From contig OX411546.1 of NCBI GenBank assembly GCA_948146395.1, forward strand, positions 23,662,449-23,726,448: a DNA stretch of 64,000 nt, given 5' to 3'. The DNA is from Fragum whitleyi. Taxonomy: Eukaryota > Mollusca > Bivalvia > Cardiida > Cardiidae. A program made the translations under genes and the position numbers. Below are positions 12,111 through 27,100 of the stretch, in pieces (positions within the stretch are counted from its first letter, which is position 1; each line of letters begins with the position of its first letter). The notes beneath the pieces were generated by a model that saw nothing but the letters and a program-made list of their open reading frames with translations, ran no database searches and was not told the DNA's origin.

Positions 12111-15100
12111 CTGGAAAAACAAAATGCCACTCAATTAGAAGAGGACCCATTAAGGCAAAAGCTTACCCAAATTAAAGTGTACCCAGGAGATGCAAAGAAC
12201 ACCAATGAGGTTTTAAACAGCTTTTGAGGAAAGGGTGTCAGAGCAGTAGCAGGAATAAGTGTAAGGGATGTTTGTACTGCCTTTCCATACAAGCTAGCTT
12301 TTATAGCGACATGGTAGAGCACTCGCTTTGGGATGTAGAGGTCCTGAGTCTAGTCCTGACGAAGTGGAATATTTATCTGCAGGTTACATTTGGCACCCAA
12401 TGTAACCAGCAAATAAATATTCGACTCCATCAGGCAGTACAAACACTCCTTACACTCAACCCGGCTACAAAGGAATAACCTAGCTTCTTTAATACAGCTC
12501 AGACTCTGATAAGGTGATGGATATTTTTCAATCAGCTAATCAGAGAGATAGAGGATATTGAATGAGTGGTCATGGAATACCGAATTTATTAAACGAGTCA
12601 TCTATAAACAGGTAAAAATGAGGCTGTGCCAAGTTTTTATCTGTTTAAGATGACTAGTTTAATAAATTTCAGTATTTTATGACCACAAGTTTTATATATA
12701 ATATGACCCGAATGTTTGCGAAATATCGTTAAAATTCTTGAAATTCAACATTTCAATTTTCCACGAAACTTATAACGCCGTTTAAAACTGACGTCACAAT
12801 ATATACAATATGATGTCATTTTTGCAGTCACAAAATAGCGTTGCTATTTGCCCTGAGCTCATTTTCATATTAATTTCACTAGTGTAATAACACTCCTGAA
12901 ATATCGAAAATATTCAACAGGGTTATTTCACTCCCTCAATGTTGGTCATATTATAAAGAGCTATATTACTACAGCTTGAGGTAAGTTCTGGAGTTCTCCC
13001 TCTGGCCTCAGGAAAAAACTACATTTATCTACTTTAATTTTTTTTTATTTTTTAACTCTGGATACATTTCTATATCTCTCTAGCTCTTTTTCTCTCTATT
13101 CTTTTTTGCCTTCATCATCAAGTGAGTTGATTGATTGAGCGAAAAGAGTTTTACACTGCTTTCAACAATTCTCCAGTTAAATCGCAGCAACTAGAGCACC
13201 TGAAAATGAATTCCTGGTATTTCTCTTATCAAAACTACCGACACATCCTATCCTAGCCTCCAGCTGCTTTCTCACATAGGTCTATGATTATCAACCCATT
13301 GGTGGAGAGATAAATGGTCGGAAAGAATGAGTGCCGCCGTCATCAGGGTTCGAACCTGGGACCTCCAGATTTCATGTATGTGAAACAGTGCTTTTACATA
13401 CAGGTTGTAACTCCAATTGACTTCTACAATTATCAGCAATTTAAGCATTTTTCTGGATTGCCCTCTATAACATCATGACTACTGCCTTTTCAAACAATAA
13501 TTACATTATATTATGTGCCCAATGGCAATTTCCCTTTAGTTTTTGTCCACCGCTATTGTTATCTTTAACCTAATTATAGGGTTTGATATTTGGGACAAGC
13601 TTTAAGACTTTTGGCTCCTTGCTTTCAAAAATTGACCTTACCTTTTACCATTAAATTACTTTTACCGTAAAAAGTTTTATTTTCAAACATTTGAAAATAT
13701 TTCAAAATTTGAATGTAGGACTGGTTGTAGAAGTCTAACTTACATTCTGTTTCAAAACTGTTATTCTTAAACAAAGACTGTCAAGTGTAATGAAAGAAAC
13801 AACATGGGAACAATTTAAAGAAATTTCACATTTTTTTTTAACTAGCCAAGTAAAGAAACTTACATGATTTCCTTGGATCATCACCTTCTGAATTCTCTAG
13901 AACATTTTTCTTGCTTTCTCCATTCTTTGATTCTGAAATAAAAGACGTAGGAACATTTTTCAGAAAATTTCTACATTCTTTTTGCTACAAATCTTTCTTT
14001 TGGGCAAAAATTATGATGGAATATATCTTCTTATGTTAAGTTATGGCTAATGAAGAACAGTTTTACTTTGGAATCAAAGACGGACAAGCCATCTTTGTAT
14101 ACAGACAGGTGGTTCCATAGATGTCATTCCAAGAAGCTAAGATAAAACTTTTCCATGAAGATACACCTAATATCGTAACTTTTTAGGGTATCAGTAATCT
14201 AATATAAATTTCATCCTCTTAATTCACTTCCTTCTCTGTGTGATGGAGTCACACTTATTTTCTTTTGTATTTATCAGTACATATAGTAACATATTGAAGT
14301 ATGTGTTTTTTCCATTCCTGAAATAATGACAAGATATAATTGGATTTCTGGTTTTAAGCATGAAGTTCCAAATTACATAGTCACTTTTCATGTTTAAGCT
14401 GTGCTCTAATAAATTCTTTTAGCAAAAAGTTTACTTTTATTATAAATTAACCGTTTAATAATTTAAGTCTCTTGTCTATTTTGTTCAAAATAAAACTTGT
14501 AAGAATTAACTTGCAATAATTATTATAAGTGGATGCATATGATCAGTAATAGGCACCTATGGTTGTTTTGAATTGACCCCTAAACTCTATCCCCAATACC
14601 TTTACAATTTTTCCTATCATCAACACTTGCATCATCTACAGGATCAGATTCTTCCCTTGTATTTGCAAGTGGACCACCGCCATTTTCTTCATCAGATCTC
14701 TCCTCTGTTGTTTCCTGATCCTCAGTACCATCGTAACTTTGTTCTTGTGTTTCAGTTTCAGGTTCCACATCCATTTCCTCTTCCAGTTTGAACACAGCTT
14801 CAATAAGTTCTCTGGCATTACCAAAATCATCTCCTATAAGGTAGCAAGATATGTTGTTACAAACAAAAGGAACTTTCTAATTTCATGTTTCTAATTGATG
14901 AAACACATTTCATTGAAAGACTAATCTTCAAATCAGACATTTAGTTTTTGAATAATGTGTAATGTATTAACCCTTGTCATGCTGAATATAATCCTCAGTG
15001 AAATTAAGTTAAAATCTTAGGGCTGAAAGCACTGATTTCTTGTGAGTCAGTTTTCATTTTGAAACATATTATTTTTCAAACATTTCTGATTGAAAAAGGA

Positions 15101-18100
15101 AAATCAGGAAGACAGAGTTCAGACTGCATATATCGAGGGTTTAGTGCAAGACTGAACTAAGTGTAAATACACTGTATACAGTCTTGCACTGAACCTGTGC
15201 ACTGTATATACACTTAGTACAGTCTTGCACTGAACCCTCAATATGTGCAGGCTGAACTTAGTCTATACTTCCTGAAAAGACAGGAATATTTGGGTTTATC
15301 ATGACAGGGGGTTAAAATATTCGTTTCCTGAATGTGTAAAGTCTAGGATATCTTGATGAATTGTCACTAATCATTCTACATAACAATCCTGCAATTGCAT
15401 TTTTTATACTTATAATGTGACCTATGTTACTAGAGTGAAATAACCCATTGAACATTTTTGATATTTCACAGGTTGTTATAATGCTAGTAGAATAACTAGG
15501 CAAATGAGCTAAGAATGTATAACAAGGTTACATTTATGTTGTTAACAATGACGTCATAATGTATTTGATGGCCTCAATTCGCAAATGGGGGTCATATTTT
15601 TCAAGGAATAATGAGAATTGATAATTTTCTAGAATTTCCGTGATTTATCCGAAAAATTCATGTCATATTACAGTGTATAAATTGAATATCAAATTTGTGC
15701 ACATGAAATACAGAATTTATTAAACTCGTCATCTAATAAGATAAAAACTAGGCAATGCCTCTTTTTATCTGTTTATAGATTCAGTTTCCTCTCATTTAAA
15801 ATCCTCTAATTATATCTAAAATTACACCTTGTCTTTACTTTCCCCGAAATTTGTTGGCCATCTTCTACTTATGAAAAACAATCCCTAGAGGATATTAAAT
15901 GCATGGTCATGAAATACAAAATTTATTAAACAAGTCATCTAAAAAAATATAAAAACAAAATATTTGTCAAATTGTTATCTGTTTAAGATGACAAGTTCAA
16001 TAAATCAAATATCAAATGAACACAATTTTGGCGTTTTGTTTATAATGTGACCCAAATTTTGCAATTAATCAACAGAATTTTTGAAATTCATCGATTGTAA
16101 TTTACTGCAAAACATATAATGCCTGTTTACAATGACACATCATGATCTTATTTTCATGGCTACAAATAAAGTTGCTAAACCCTCTTACTTCATATGCTTA
16201 ATTATTACACAAGTATTTTAACACCCATGTAATAAAACAAATATTCAACACATATTTCACTCCTGTCACATAGGTCAAATAAAGTATCTTCTATCATTTC
16301 CAACAGGATATTTACAGTAAAAGTTGCAATAAGTGACAAGTTAGGAGACCCATTAAAAGCAGTTGCTAATGGAAATGGCTGCTTAATACAATATTTAATG
16401 TTTAAAAGATGTGTTTTTTGATAGCATATGAAGATTGTCATGTAATTCTGACTGAATCCAAGGACGTTCAAACCCATAAGAATCGTCTCCATAAGACAAT
16501 TCAAATGGGTTCTAACTTCATAAGATTCATTTTTTAGTTTAAGAATGTCTACTTTTTCAGAAATTTCACTTATGGCGAAAGGGACTTTTCATGATAGTTG
16601 CTTAATAAAAGTGGTTGCTTAATAGATGTGGTTGCTCGAGCAAGATAGTCTGTATAGTTCAATATATTCAACGGAAAATGTCTCACCTTCATCTATAAGC
16701 CTTTTCCTAATGGCTCTAGCGATCACCTCACGGTCTATGCCCATGGACTGAACAACCCTTACCATGGCACTGTCCATACGTGCTCTTATCTCACGCTCTT
16801 CTACACGCTGAAGACCCACTGTAAAAGAGCTTTGTAGGTTTGATTTGTTCAGGGGTTCATTTTCTTTACATATTACATAAATATTGTAAATTGCATTCGA
16901 TAGGTACCAAAACAGTTTTTTTATTACTGTGATAAATTTTGGTTCATTATGCAATAGCAATTATAACAAAACATTTTGTGTATCCAACCTCTTGCTACAT
17001 TTCCTCCTAAATAGCATGCACTACAATAGTTGCTTCCCCTACACTAATAGCTCAAAGTAAAAGAAACCCTGCCTATTTGTTTAGAAGAGCCTTGCTAAGA
17101 ATAATTTTGTAAAGTCCTATGTGTTATCCAGGCCTGAGCTTATAAAACTTTTCTCCTACTCCAATAAGTATTTACTCCTTATTCAACTTTAAACTACAGC
17201 TCTTTATCTGCTGAAATACTTATATCAACCCTTCCTATGCTACACGCAGAATATTCCTGCATTGGCAGGAGTTATAGGCAAAGATCAGTCTGCACACATT
17301 CAATGAGTATCACATGGCGGCCATTAGCTTGTGTTATCCCTGGCTTTGATCAATGTTAAATATGCTTTCTAACGACAGGTTTATACTTTATGTAGGAACT
17401 AACTTCCTTTCCTGCCACTTTTTACTGTTATCAATTTAACACAAGTAAAAAGTTGCTGTAATGTACAGCAAAGTGAATGTGTCGCCTTTAAAAAATGTTA
17501 CCCGAGTAATGGAAAATGGCTAATGGAAAAATGGGCGAACTCATTTAGAAGGTTGCCTCTAGAGTGCACACAAGATTTTTTGATCCCACTTGACCCAATT
17601 TCGAACTTGACAAAGGTTTGATGGCCAACATTCTGACAAAGTTACACGACAATTGGGCGAAAAATGTGGCCTGTAGAGTAAACGCAATGTAAAATAATGA
17701 TAGGTTTAACCTATAGACGGGAAAAGTAATTTGACTTAAGTTTAAACTTATTTTCAGCAGACAAAATAGGCTACCTATCAAAATCGATGGCTATTTGCTT
17801 TTTTCTCATATACATACATGTATACATATACATGTATTTCTAGATTGATTTCCTCAGTTACACCAATTTTAATAATTGTTCAGAAGAAATTAGCCTAATA
17901 TGAATGAAAGATACTCACTGAAATTGAAACAGTTTTTTTTTTGTAAAAAAATGCAAGGGGGTTCTTTAAATATGAGCGGACGTATTATAGCAAGTGCATC
18001 AGGTCGGAACACTCAATATACATGGGTCCGTAGTCAGGTCCAAAACCTAAAGGATGGGATTCAGACTATATGTTAGCCGACATAGCTTAAGCTAAAATAG

Positions 18101-21100
18101 CTGCATTTACATTTCAAACTGCGAATGTTGCTATAGATTTCTTCTCTTTCAAGTCTTAACTGTGAGCATTGCTATAGATTTCATCTCTTTCAAGGCTTAT
18201 CCCGCTTTTCACCCCGACGTTAAAACTCAACAACAAGGACGTTGTTTTAGCGGGAATAAGTAGCGTCATACTTCCCCAAAGTGCAGAATGACCTCATTTG
18301 CAGAGGGTAAAAAGAAAATGTCAATCAGATGAGATTCTAAGCAAAATTGTGCTACTTTTTCAAAGTTAAGCTGATTCTTATCCTAATTTTACATTTACTT
18401 CAATTTAAATTTTGATAAAGATCGACAGAAATAAAATCTAAGAAAAAAAAGTAAATAAATTTAAATAAAAAATAAAACAAAGTAGCGAAATATCGCGAGA
18501 TTATCATTATCCATGTAGGCTGCCAATGAGAAAATAAACAAAAATGTTTAAGGTAAATGTTCTTCTCTCTGTTTTTGGTCGTTTAAATATTTTAAACGCG
18601 TTAGTTAGAAGCAGAAAAAGCGCCAAAGCGTCCGAACTTTGCGTTACTTTCCCGTATAACTAAAATTTGTCTCCCCGTCCCCATCATTGACCTCACTTGA
18701 CCCAATTTTGAAGTTGACCGAGCTAAGATGGAGACTAACATTCTGACCTTTGGGCCACAAATTTGTCCTCACTTGACCCCACTTGACTCAAGTTAGAATA
18801 TGACCGAGATTTGATGAAGACAAACATTCTGACCAAGCTTCAAGATACTTGGGTCAAAAATGTGGCCTCTAGAGTGCACACAAGATGTTGACGGACGACT
18901 GGATGACGGACGCAGCTCGACCACAATAGCTCACCATAAGCGCTTCGTGCTTATATGAGCCAAAAAGTGGAACTCGCATCTAAATAATTTGGTATTTCAA
19001 TACAGATTCACTCTAATCCACCTATATCAAAATTATCTATGATGTATCAGGTAAAAAATGTTTAAAAATCAAGAACTTTACCGTGTAGTTTTACATTTGT
19101 AAGAAAATTGTCTTAGATTTCTTCCAAACTTAAATGTTTTCCCATTAGGAGAAAAATAAAAAAACATATACACTATCAGTGTTTTTTTTTTTTTTTTTTT
19201 TTGTTAAAATTAAAATGATATATAAATACATGTAGATACTTGATTTTAAAAAAATGCGAAAAATGCCAAGATAACAGGATTGGAAAGGATCTTACATCCT
19301 CTACTACACCAACTTGTGAATAATCGTATAGCAAAGTCTGGCATAAGATTTCCCCACAGAAATTAAGTAGAAAGCAAAATGTGTTGCTTAAGGCTAAGAT
19401 CACACTTCATCTCTATCCAGGCTGATCTTGGTCTATTCTGTCTAAAAAACCTGTTCAACTCTTTTGTGTTGTTCTCAATATGAAATTTAATTACAATTTC
19501 AGAGAGCGAAAAATCAAAGTGATTGCACGTTAAAAAGATTATATTTTCCACTGTCTTATTTGACCTGTAGTAACGTGACAAAGTTTTGATTATTGAAAGA
19601 CAAATGTCGTTTACAAAACGATATCGGATAGCGCAGACAGAATTAAGGGTTGAAACATCTGGGCTTCCCTCATATCTAACAGATCCAATTAAATGATAAA
19701 TGCATTTGAAGAAAAAACCCGGGATAACCTGGTTACAGAATTCATACTTTTATTGCATCTTTAAACGAATGCTGAAAAAAGCATTTGTTGACTCGTTTCA
19801 CATAGTCCTGTGCGCTTTGCGCTGTCTGATAGGTGTTCATGAATATATTGCATCACGAGCACCTGTTATATACGACTCTGGCAGTCAGTAAAAAAATCTT
19901 TGATGTCGTGATGTGTCTTTAATATGTTGTTATTTCGAACCTTTGACGTCCGGTAACGAGTTAAAGATTTAATTTACAAAAATTGACCACTTAAGGTAGC
20001 AATGGACACATGGCGTCATTTTTTTCCACCCAATGAATTTTTTTCTTGTTCACATATGTTGTAGATTAACATTGTCTAGTCATTATATCAAAATTTAAAG
20101 GTACCTTTCCATGCTCGTTTTCATGCTAGAGTTATCTGCCCTTGAGTGGTATTGGCCATTTTTCAGTAAACGTTTATATTCGTTTAAGGTCTAGTATAAA
20201 CTAAGTACTAGCTTATAGTATAAAACAAATACATTTTGATAGACCTTATACATGTACACAAAGGCTGTTGCAAAGAAAATTTCTCTTTGATTAATTGCAT
20301 TTGCACTACCCTGAATCAGTGGTTCTCAATGCCCGTTGCAAACGATTGCTAATGCTACATTATAAAGAAATGGTTTAAAAAGCTGTTTTCCGTAACGTCA
20401 CCTACTCATTTTTTATTTTTTTCTAGACATTAAAGGACATTAATCATCGAATTAAAATGTCTATAAGTGAACTAACAGCGCTAGAATATTATACAATAAA
20501 GTCATTTCCTTCCGTTAAATTCCTTTCCTTCCTTACGCATGCGCAGTCGGTACCATGCAGAAATGTGCATGGTAAAAATTAGTTTTTTTCTGTCCCAGTG
20601 TCGGAGGGTAGCGTAGATGGGACAGGCTTACTAGTCTACCATTTAGATCAAGTAATGATTTATATGGTCACGTGGCCGGTAATGTGACCTTCCGAAGATA
20701 CCCGAGAAAACACGAATAAAAACGAGTTTTCTCATTTCGTAATCAAAAGTCATAGGGTACCAGTCAACTCGGTCCATCGAATAACTCGGCCCAATAAACT
20801 CGGCCTCAACATATAGTTTATAGTAATACAGATTATTTTCCCAAAGTATGTACAATTTTTGGACGAACGATGTTTCCTCATAAATGAATGAAGATTGAAT
20901 ACTCTTGTATTTGTGATAAAAGTACTGAATAAATAATCGAAAACGGGGTCGAGTTATACGTTGGGCCGAGTTGCCGAAGGGCCGAGATGAAAATGGGCGG
21001 AGTCAACCAGTCATCAAATAATATATCGGTTTAATCGGTTAGGGTTTAGACGTAAGCTTTATGGGCAAACCGGAAGAAGGGACTATCAAGTGATCTTGAC

Positions 21101-24100
21101 AAAATCAAACATTTAATACTTTATATTCTAAAAATCGTTGCTTTGCGAGATGAGATGACATTTATTATAGGTTTTATAGGACTGCTTTGAAATTTTATAT
21201 TGTAAACAATCGTTGTGTAGAATACAATTGCAATTCTAAGGTAAAAGTAATTGTCCCTCGTGACGAAATATCTAAATTTAGAATGAGTATACTACAATGA
21301 GTGTCGCCCATGGGGCGACACAATAATAGCAATCTAATGAAATAAAGAATTTTGATTGGTTTAAATTGCATCACGTGGGGAAATCCATTGCACTTTATTT
21401 TTCTGTATAAAATGCAATAGGTCTATCGGGAAACCCCCGACCTTTGATCTGCATGTCCCGTGTTTTAGGAACTCGAAAACCCCTCGTTCCCCTTCGTAAT
21501 ATTGCTATTTAATATAATAGAATATTTTCGAAAGAATTTATGATTGAAAGCATGCAGTTCAGATTCTGAGTCGATGTTTACAGCGAGTCGACGAAGACCT
21601 TCAAGCAACCCTCTCAGCTAAGCCCGATCACGATAGTTTCGGTTTAAAATACAGAATAACTTGTCAAAATTATGTTTAGATCATAAGTACCTCTACGAAT
21701 GTCAAATTGTCTTTCGTTTGTGTACCATTTGTTTAACTTTATGCCGTTTAACTTCGATAGCGAGAAAAAATACACACTCTAAAAATAGATTGTGTAATAC
21801 ACGCAGAAAGTAGACTCGAAACTTCAATGTTTAGCCGAGTATTTTAATAGTTTCTTAGACCAAGGGGATTGCAATTATAAGGGCAGAGTGTCTTTTTCAC
21901 AGCGTTTATAGGGGTATAAAGTGCAATTGCCTTAGCACATGGCTTAAACAAAACGCCCTACGGGCGTTATTTGCCATGTGCTAAGGCAATTGCACTTTAT
22001 ACCCCAATAAACGCAGTGAAAAAGACACTCATCCCTATATTGAAAATAACCTGAAAGTATCGATCACCCCTAGTTAAAAGAAGGACTTCTCCCTTTTGTG
22101 GGAACATCTGGGTTAAATAATTTTGAAATCCACCCATAAATGTCATAGTTATGAATAATTCTAGGAGTTATTCTCCAGACAAATTTGGCCGACAGACTTA
22201 CAGACTAACAGATTAACACAGTTACACACATAATTGGACTTGCCATGGTGACGACTGATTCGATCGGCACTTGTGGGCTCAACAAAATTTATTTTAATGA
22301 TTGTTTAATGAGCTTTTCTCAAATTAAAGGAATACAAAGCAGACAAATCATGATGTCCCCCCCCCCCTTTTTCCATGCATTGTTTTAAAATAAGGTTTGA
22401 GATAGTTGAACCCTAATAGTTCCGCAACTTTTAGGAAATCATGATCTTTCACAATGTTAACAGAGGTTTCCTAATGAAAATCATTAGGAAACCTTGATTT
22501 ACATTGTTAAAAGTTCATGCATGACAACATTGTGGATGTATTACGAATCCACTACCTTAACACCCTTTTTAACAGTATTATCAGTCATATTGTAGCAGTT
22601 GGAGTACCTTATCATGAGTTCTTGGTATTTCACACACAAATACTTCTTGACATCCTTTCAGCTGCCAATCACACAAATTTGCATTTACCATATTTCTCCT
22701 AATAAACACTCCAGGGAGAAATACACAACATGGTCAGGGAGCTTTTATTTGGTATGTATTTTTTTATTTAAAAAATCATTAAAATTGATGTTGTTTAAGC
22801 CCTCTTCCCTTAAATTTGAGTTGAATTTCTTCTAAACAATTAATAAAATGATTGTTTAGAGGAAATTCAACTTACATTTGAGAAGAAGTCTCAAAAGGTT
22901 ACTAAAATTTAGGCATTAGAAGTGGGTTTTCTTAGTAAAAAATATAGGGGTGCTACTTTTAGGGAAGGCTTCATTATTAGAGGAAATACAGTATCCATCC
23001 ATTGGTGGAAGACAAATGTTTGAAGGACATTCCCTGTGACAGGGGATCAAACCAGGGATCTAATGATAAAGGATCCAGTACAATACTAACTGTCCTATGA
23101 TTGCTACCATCTTTTGATCAAGAGACATTAAAATACCAAATACTGCTGTAAAGGTTGTGGACCCTAATAGTTTCCCAACATTTTGGAACCCATGCACTTT
23201 CATAATGTTGACTGAGTTTTCCTAATGAAAATCATTAGTTAACACTATTAAAGTTCATTACTTCTGAGACGTTGTGGAACTATTACGGGTCCACTACCTT
23301 AAGTGATCATTGGTTATATCTGTCAAGATATATCAAATGGAGTCATATCACATTTCATTAATAAACAAGATGTGTTTTTGAAACACAAATGCCCCCGTAA
23401 CGGCAATTTTTTTCAAAGTTTGACCTTGACAGATGACCTTGACTTTGGTACCAGCGGATACAGATCATTGAGATCTATCATCATGCCAAATATTAGCTTT
23501 GTATCTTGAATAGGCTTGAAGATATTGGCAAGGTTAAGTTTTCGGGTTAAGTTTTCGGACAGACGGACAGACAGACTGACAGACATGAGTAAAACAATAT
23601 GCCCCTGATCTCTCGATACGGGGGAGGGGGCATAAATATAAGCCACAAATCAAGATTCTTCTCAACTAGAGCTGAATCAATTAGTGTATGTCACTTTGTA
23701 AATGGCCAAATAATGACAAGTTACCAGATGTACTTACATAAATCACTCTGTAATGGATTTCTTCTTGTCTCTAGACCTGTATTACTTGGACTTCTCTGTG
23801 AAGTATATAATACAGAAAATTACCAAACCCATTACAACATAAGGCTACTATTTCATGCCACTTTAGAAAGAAAAATGTGTCACTGTTACGTATGCCCACA
23901 AGAAATTGCTATCTATCCAGACAAACTTTTAGGATAACATGAGAACAAATAAAGGGAAACAACAGCCCAAAATTATTTTGAAATCAATCACAAATGTAGC
24001 AGATATGCTCCAGACCTTGATTTGTGACCTTGACCATTGACATATAAAGACAAACTCTTTGCATAACACTTATACACATAAACGGGAACAGTACTAAGTT

Positions 24101-27100
24101 ATTTTGATAGTCATTCATAAAAATACAAGATATGCTCCGGACAAGACCAATTTAAACTAATTTTTTTAATATTTGATTTTCAGCCATGACCTTGACATTC
24201 AGTGTATCTGAACAAACTCTTTGCATGACACTTGAACTCAATAAGAACTTTAATAATGTGACCTACATCTCGGGAGTGAAATAACCCCGTTGAATATTTA
24301 TGATATTACATGGGTGATATTACACTAGTGGAATATGTATGCAATGAGCTCAGAGCAAATAGCAACGCTATCTTGTAACCACGAAAATGATGTCATAATG
24401 TATATTTTGTGAAGTCAGTTTTAAAAGGCGTTATTAGTTTCGCGGAAAATCGAAATGATGAATTTCAAGGATTTTGATGATTTCCCCCCAAAAAATTTGG
24501 GTCTTATTATAAATAAAAGATCAAATTTGTGCTAAAAAAATACTGAATTTATTAAACTTGTCGACGCAGCCTCGTTTTTATCTGTTTATTGAGGACTCGT
24601 TCCATAAATTCGGTATTCAATGACCACTCATTCAATATCCTCTATGTACACAATAAGAGAAACAACTGTGCTTAGTTATTATGAAATCCATACATGAGTG
24701 TATAGGAGATATGTTCTGGACAAGAATCCCTTGAGCTTCACCCATAACCCACTTGACCTTCAGCTGTGACCTTGACCTTGGACATATCCTGACAAACTCT
24801 TTGCACAACACTAGAACTCATCCAGGGGGAATAACAGCGCGAGGTTATTTTGAAATTCATCCTTAATTGTAGCAGTTGTCTGGACAAGAATGGAACACAC
24901 ACACAGACAAAGGTAACTCTTTAATACCTGTTGCCATTTTATGGCAGGAGCATAAAAAGTTTTTTAAAGCACAGTGGAAAATGAAGAAATTGCAATTTCT
25001 TTGTTATCTTTGTGCAATGGGCCTATCCTAGCAGTCAAAGATTTTTTTAAAAAGTTCCACCAATTGAACATTATTGTCTGCAATCTCTTTCAATTTGGAC
25101 CAGTCTAAATTGTTGTCATTATGGTAGTAGGTTAACCTATTTCAGCCATTGAAATTATATACATGATATTTCCTTTTTTTATGAGGTGACTATTATTTTC
25201 TTACTATTTAGAAAGAAAAGTTGCATAATGGTAAGATCAAACATTTTACCCATGATCTTTCTAATAATCCCTTTTATTCCTATTACATTGAAAAATATTA
25301 GAAGCTTCTCGCTTTCCCATAATATGTAAGTAATTCAAATAAGGAGAAAACAAAAATACCCAAAACAAATACAATATGAAATATTGTAGAAAAGTAAGAC
25401 TATTTTAATTTATTACAAAGTAAATTTCCCCTTTCACACATTTTTTGTCAAATTCTTATTTCTCTTATTAGACCAAACAAACAAATTGTTTCTCCTCATA
25501 AAACTGGATAATGACCTTTAAGTAATTCATGGAGAAAATGAAAATACCCAAATAAATAGGCTATAAAAAAATTGTGGATAAGCATAACTACTTATAACCA
25601 GCAAATTTCGTTTTTTTCCTCATCAGACAAAGACTATTTTATTTAAAATTATCAATCAAATTTCTCCTTTTCATACAATGTTTGCAAAATACCTTTAATA
25701 TCATTAGGTCAAAATGAAGCACATCATGGTAATAGAAGAGTATAAATAAGTTATAGTACTTCTTTATCATCAATCAAAATGGAGTAGTGGCAATCTAATA
25801 GAATTCTCATCTCCTGAGAACATGCAAGGTTTCACTAAGAGTTGACCCAGTATAATGTGTGACCCAATATCTAATTTACCACAAGTCTATCATTTTCAGG
25901 ACAAAATAATTTCTACTTTTAGATTGCAGTACCAAGTCATCCTTGTTTCTTGAACCTTTATTGAAAAGGTCTTACAAATTAGTAGACAGATTTCCATAAC
26001 AATCTGCTGTGGCCACTCTTGGGCAAAATTTCAAAACAGTCTTTGAGATTTTCTCTAATGTGTCTAAGTAAAATAGGGTGAGTTCATTCAGAGCCCAACT
26101 AGAGCTGTCGCAAAGCAGACTAATACACCCCCCCCTGGCTTTGTCCAAATATTAGTGCTTCAGTTAGAGTCCAGAAACGAACATTAAACGAAGGCCAACT
26201 GTGACCTTGAACTTTGACCTATGTGACCCCAAAACAATAGGGGCCTTCCTTTGATCATAAGCAGCCTTTGCACAAAGTTTCATGATTGTAGGTCGCTGGG
26301 TTCTCGAGTTAGAGTCCGGAAACAAAAATGGAACAAAAGCTAACTATGACCTTAACCTTTGACCTATGTGACCCCCAAACAATAAGGCAGTTTTCTTGGT
26401 CATAAGCAGTATTTGCATTAGTTTCCATGATTCTAAGTCGCTTGGTTCTCAAGTTAGAGTTCTGAAACTAAAATTGAACAAAGGCTGACTGTGATCTTGA
26501 CTTTTGACTTATGTGACCCCAACACAACAGGGCAAGTCCTTGGGTCATAAGCAGCATTTGTTTGAAATTTCATGATTCTAGGTCACTTTGTGTTTAAGTA
26601 AGAGTTGGGAAACAAAAAGACAGGATTGGTGCAACCAATATCTCCCCCCTCTACTTCCTAGGTTGGGAGTATAAATATGACCCCAGGGGCATGACATGAA
26701 AACATTGGTAGAAGGCCACTATGAAATATTACAAACAAAATATGGAAGATGTCTGCCTTTTGATTTCAGAGCCCAAATATACCCCCAGGGTCTTGCTATG
26801 AACAAACTTTGTAGAAATCCACTAAATGATGCTATATACAAAATAGGAAAGCTGACTGCTTTCTGGTTCCAGAGAAGACGATTTTCAAAGATTTTGGCTC
26901 TTTGATTCTATGTTAAAAGGGTTGAGCATAGGTGGAGCCTTAATATGACCCCAGGGTTTGATATGAACAAACTTGGTAAAGGGCCACTAGATGATGCTTC
27001 GTACCAAATATCAAAGCTGTCTGCCTTCTGGTTTCAGAAAAGAAATTTTTGAAGATTTTGCTTTTTGTTAAGGGTTAAGGGAGAGTTAAGGGTGCATTTC

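Noticed and set aside
14573..14791. A plus-strand frame rich in His, Leu and Pro
   Set aside because: It is the antisense shadow of the acidic IAP linker exon.
19280..19330. A 42-bp splice-bounded candidate IAP exon on the minus strand (residues [14 protein letters not shown])
   Set aside because: It has an AG before and GTAAGA after, but its length is 0 mod 3, so it does not repair the phase mismatch between exons 2 and 3, and no homology is recognised.
23599..23937. A plus-strand 112-codon frame
   Set aside because: It starts inside the 3' hairpin of a pearl-like element and has no recognisable domain; it lies antisense in an IAP intron.
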